Shown: piece by piece, positions 25,524 to 27,324 of the stretch
Position numbering within the stretch: position 1 is the stretch's first letter
Layout: each line of letters opens with the position of its first letter
Assembly (NCBI GenBank): GCA_023249395.1
Contig: JAHFCS010000002.1
Coordinates: 1-27,324, forward strand
DNA length: 27,324 nt
Source of the DNA: Gemmatimonadota bacterium
GTDB lineage: Bacteria > Gemmatimonadota > Gemmatimonadetes > Gemmatimonadales > Gemmatimonadaceae
Direction of reading: 5' to 3'
The notes under the pieces: generated by a model
What the model was told of the DNA's origin: nothing
Seen by the model: the letters and a program-made list of their open reading frames with translations, nothing else
Database searches by the model: none
Position numbers and translations under genes: made by a program

Positions 25524-27324
25524 ATGAGACGACTCCCTCCGTTCAGGAAGCTGGTCATCCTCGCAGCCGCCGCCAGCTTGGCGGTGATCTATGCGTGTAC
25601 GAAGACGGCAGGTACCGATTCGAACAATGTTCTGTCAGGCAACGCCGCCTCAAAGGTCTACGTGCCGCCTGGACAATACGACGAGTACTACGCCTTTCTC
25701 TCGGGCGGATATAACGGCCAGGTGATGGCCTATGGGCTGCCGTCGGGTCGGCTCCTCAAGTTCATCGCCGTCTTCTCGCAGAATCCTGAGACAGGCTGGG
25801 GCTACAACGAAGAAACGAAGGCCATGCTCCAGACGACATATGGCTTCGTCCCTTGGGACGACACCCATCACGCCGAGCTGTCGCAGACCGATGGAGTGCC
25901 TGATGGACGCTGGCTGTTCATCAACGGAAACAACACTCCCCGCGTCGCTCGCATCGATCTGACGAATTTCGAGACGACAGAGATCCTCCAGATCCCGAAC
26001 GCCGCCGGCGGACATGCGTCGCCGTTCACTACGCCGGACACGAAATACATCGTGTCGGCGACGCGCTTCAGCGTGCCGATTCCGAATGCCGACGTCCCGA
26101 TCGCAAGCTTCAAGCAGAACTTCAAGGGAACGCTGTCGTTCATCACCGCCGATCAGCCGGGAAATATGGACATCGCGTTCCAGATAATGATGCCGGGCTT
26201 CAACTACGACCTCGGCCACGCGGGGAAGGGGCCATCGGACGGGTGGTTCTTCTTCACGATGTACAACTCCGAGCAGGCATACCAGAAGCTCGAGCAGAAC
26301 GCATCGCAGAACGACAAGGATTTCATCGCCGCGGTGAACTACCGCGCTGCCGAGCAGTGCGTGGCACAGGGGAAATCGAAGGCGACGCCGTCGGACTACT
26401 TCCACAACGTGATGGACCCGAAGTCGCACATTGCTCGCGCGGAACGGAAGACATCGGTGAAGATGCTCGACCCGCGGGATTGCCCGGGCGTCGTGTACTT
26501 CCTGCCGACCCCGAAATCACCTCACGGCGTGGACATAGATCCGACGGGTGAATACATCGTCGCCGGCGGAAAGCTCGCCACGGTGATCCCGGTTCATTCC
26601 TTCTCGAAGATGCAGAAGGCGATCGCCGGCAAGATGTTCGACGCTGATGTTCAGGGAATACCGGTTCTCAAGTATGCGTCAACGATCGCCGGCGAGGTGC
26701 AGAAGCCGGGACTGGGTCCCCTGCACACCGAGTTCGACGGAAAGGGCAACGCCTATACGTCGATGTTCATCTCGTCCGAGGTCGTGAAGTGGAAGCTCGG
26801 GACGTGGGAAGTTCTCGACCGGATGCCGGTCTATTACTCGGTCGGCCACATCATGATCCCTGGGGGCGACAGCCGGAAGCCGTGGGGCAAGTATCTCCTG
26901 TCCATGAACAAGATCACCAAAGACCGGTATTTGCCGACCGGTCCCGAGCTCGCACAGTCGGCGCAGCTGATCGATATCAGCGGCGACAAGATGAAGATGC
27001 TCCTCGATTTCCCGACGCTCGGCGAGCCACACTACGCGCAGGCCATTCCGGCGGACCTGGTGAAGAACAACAGCATCAAGTTCTACAAGCTGGCCGAGAA
27101 CGGGAATCCGAACGTCACGGCATCAGAAGCAGCCGGCGGGATTCGCCGCCAGGGGAAGGCGGTCCACGTCAAGATGATCGCGATTCGCAGTCATTTTGCG
27201 CCTGACAATCTCGAGGGCGTGCAGCTCGGCGACACGGTCTACTTCCACGTGACGAATATCGAGCAGGACTGGGACATTGTGCATGGCTTTGGAGTGCTGG
27301 GCGCGAACAACTCGGAAATCATCA
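25524..27324 (+). CDS. nosZ: Nitrous oxide reductase, clade II (atypical, Sec-type), 3' end cut off
   Basis: This terminal denitrification enzyme reduces N2O to N2 with a CuZ and a CuA centre in the periplasm. The first 600 residues are present. Instead of the twin-arginine signal of clade I NosZ there is a simple hydrophobic signal (VILAAAASLAVIYAC), possibly a lipoprotein with Cys25, as in clade II enzymes. All seven CuZ histidines can be placed: His115 and His116 (DDTHH), His164 (GGHAS), His334 (SPHGVDIDPTG), His401 (LGPLHTEFDGKGNAYTSMF), His442 (VGHIMIPGG) and His503 (GEPHYAQ). The CuA cupredoxin domain begins near residue 540; its His587 (DIVHGF) is visible, but the Cys-x3-Cys-His-Met ligands lie past the window edge. 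ATG 25524 has only a weak GAG upstream. Accessory nos genes would be expected downstream. Confidence 0.96.
   Translation, partial: MRRLPPFRKLVILAAAASLAVIYACTKTAGTDSNNVLSGNAASKVYVPPGQYDEYYAFLSGGYNGQVMAYGLPSGRLLKFIAVFSQNPETGWGYNEETKAMLQTTYGFVPWDDTHHAELSQTDGVPDGRWLFINGNNTPRVARIDLTNFETTEILQIPNAAGGHASPFTTPDTKYIVSATRFSVPIPNADVPIASFKQNFKGTLSFITADQPGNMDIAFQIMMPGFNYDLGHAGKGPSDGWFFFTMYNSEQAYQKLEQNASQNDKDFIAAVNYRAAEQCVAQGKSKATPSDYFHNVMDPKSHIARAERKTSVKMLDPRDCPGVVYFLPTPKSPHGVDIDPTGEYIVAGGKLATVIPVHSFSKMQKAIAGKMFDADVQGIPVLKYASTIAGEVQKPGLGPLHTEFDGKGNAYTSMFISSEVVKWKLGTWEVLDRMPVYYSVGHIMIPGGDSRKPWGKYLLSMNKITKDRYLPTGPELAQSAQLIDISGDKMKMLLDFPTLGEPHYAQAIPADLVKNNSIKFYKLAENGNPNVTASEAAGGIRRQGKAVHVKMIAIRSHFAPDNLEGVQLGDTVYFHVTNIEQDWDIVHGFGVLGANNSEII

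Overview
This is a protein-dense window of about 60% GC with short intergenic gaps, GTG and TTG starts among the ATGs, many lipoproteins and a 1,079-residue secreted BNR/VPS10-type propeller protein. With a clade II (Sec-type) nitrous oxide reductase as well, this suggests a free-living Gemmatimonadota-like bacterium. That placement is inferred from gene content; there is no rRNA marker in the window. I see no tRNA, rRNA, CRISPR array, insertion sequence or phage gene. No gene-free stretch exceeds 300 bases; the largest gaps are about 210-270 bases and are divergent promoter regions.

Left part (1-6780). The window opens inside a TolC-like outer-membrane factor, followed on the same strand by an EmrA-like adaptor and an EmrB-like 14-TM transporter, forming a tripartite drug efflux operon. 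It ends at a short dyad that faces a lipoprotein with two tandem LTxxQ units (minus strand). Divergent from that is a DUF4142 lipoprotein with a hairpin and T-run after it. A stand-alone cytochrome P450 follows on the minus strand.

Middle part (6781-17371). An 80-bp divergent region holding a perfect 12-bp AT-rich palindrome separates the P450 from the large BNR/VPS10 protein, which is followed by a D-threonine aldolase/D-serine dehydratase-like enzyme. On the minus strand a PAS-GAF histidine kinase, a lipoprotein of unknown function (ATGA overlap) and a succinate-semialdehyde-type aldehyde dehydrogenase form a compact operon. Divergent from it are a NarL-family histidine kinase, whose ATP-binding motifs look degenerate, and its overlapping response regulator.

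Right part (17346-27324). Five minus-strand genes read as one operon: a flavin/PPOX-fold protein, a tandem universal stress protein (USP), a P1B-type ATPase with a TPCPL motif and no N-terminal metal-binding domain, a second tandem USP, and a phosphoketolase. Divergent from it are a third tandem USP and nosZ, the latter cut by the window edge just before its CuA cysteines. USPs, a metal/cation ATPase, fermentative acetyl-phosphate production and terminal N2O respiration together suggest an oxygen-limitation survival island. The nosZ upstream region has a 9-bp inverted repeat, a smaller palindrome and an 8-bp direct repeat that may be regulator sites. The functional link is inference from gene order; the families themselves are mostly clear.
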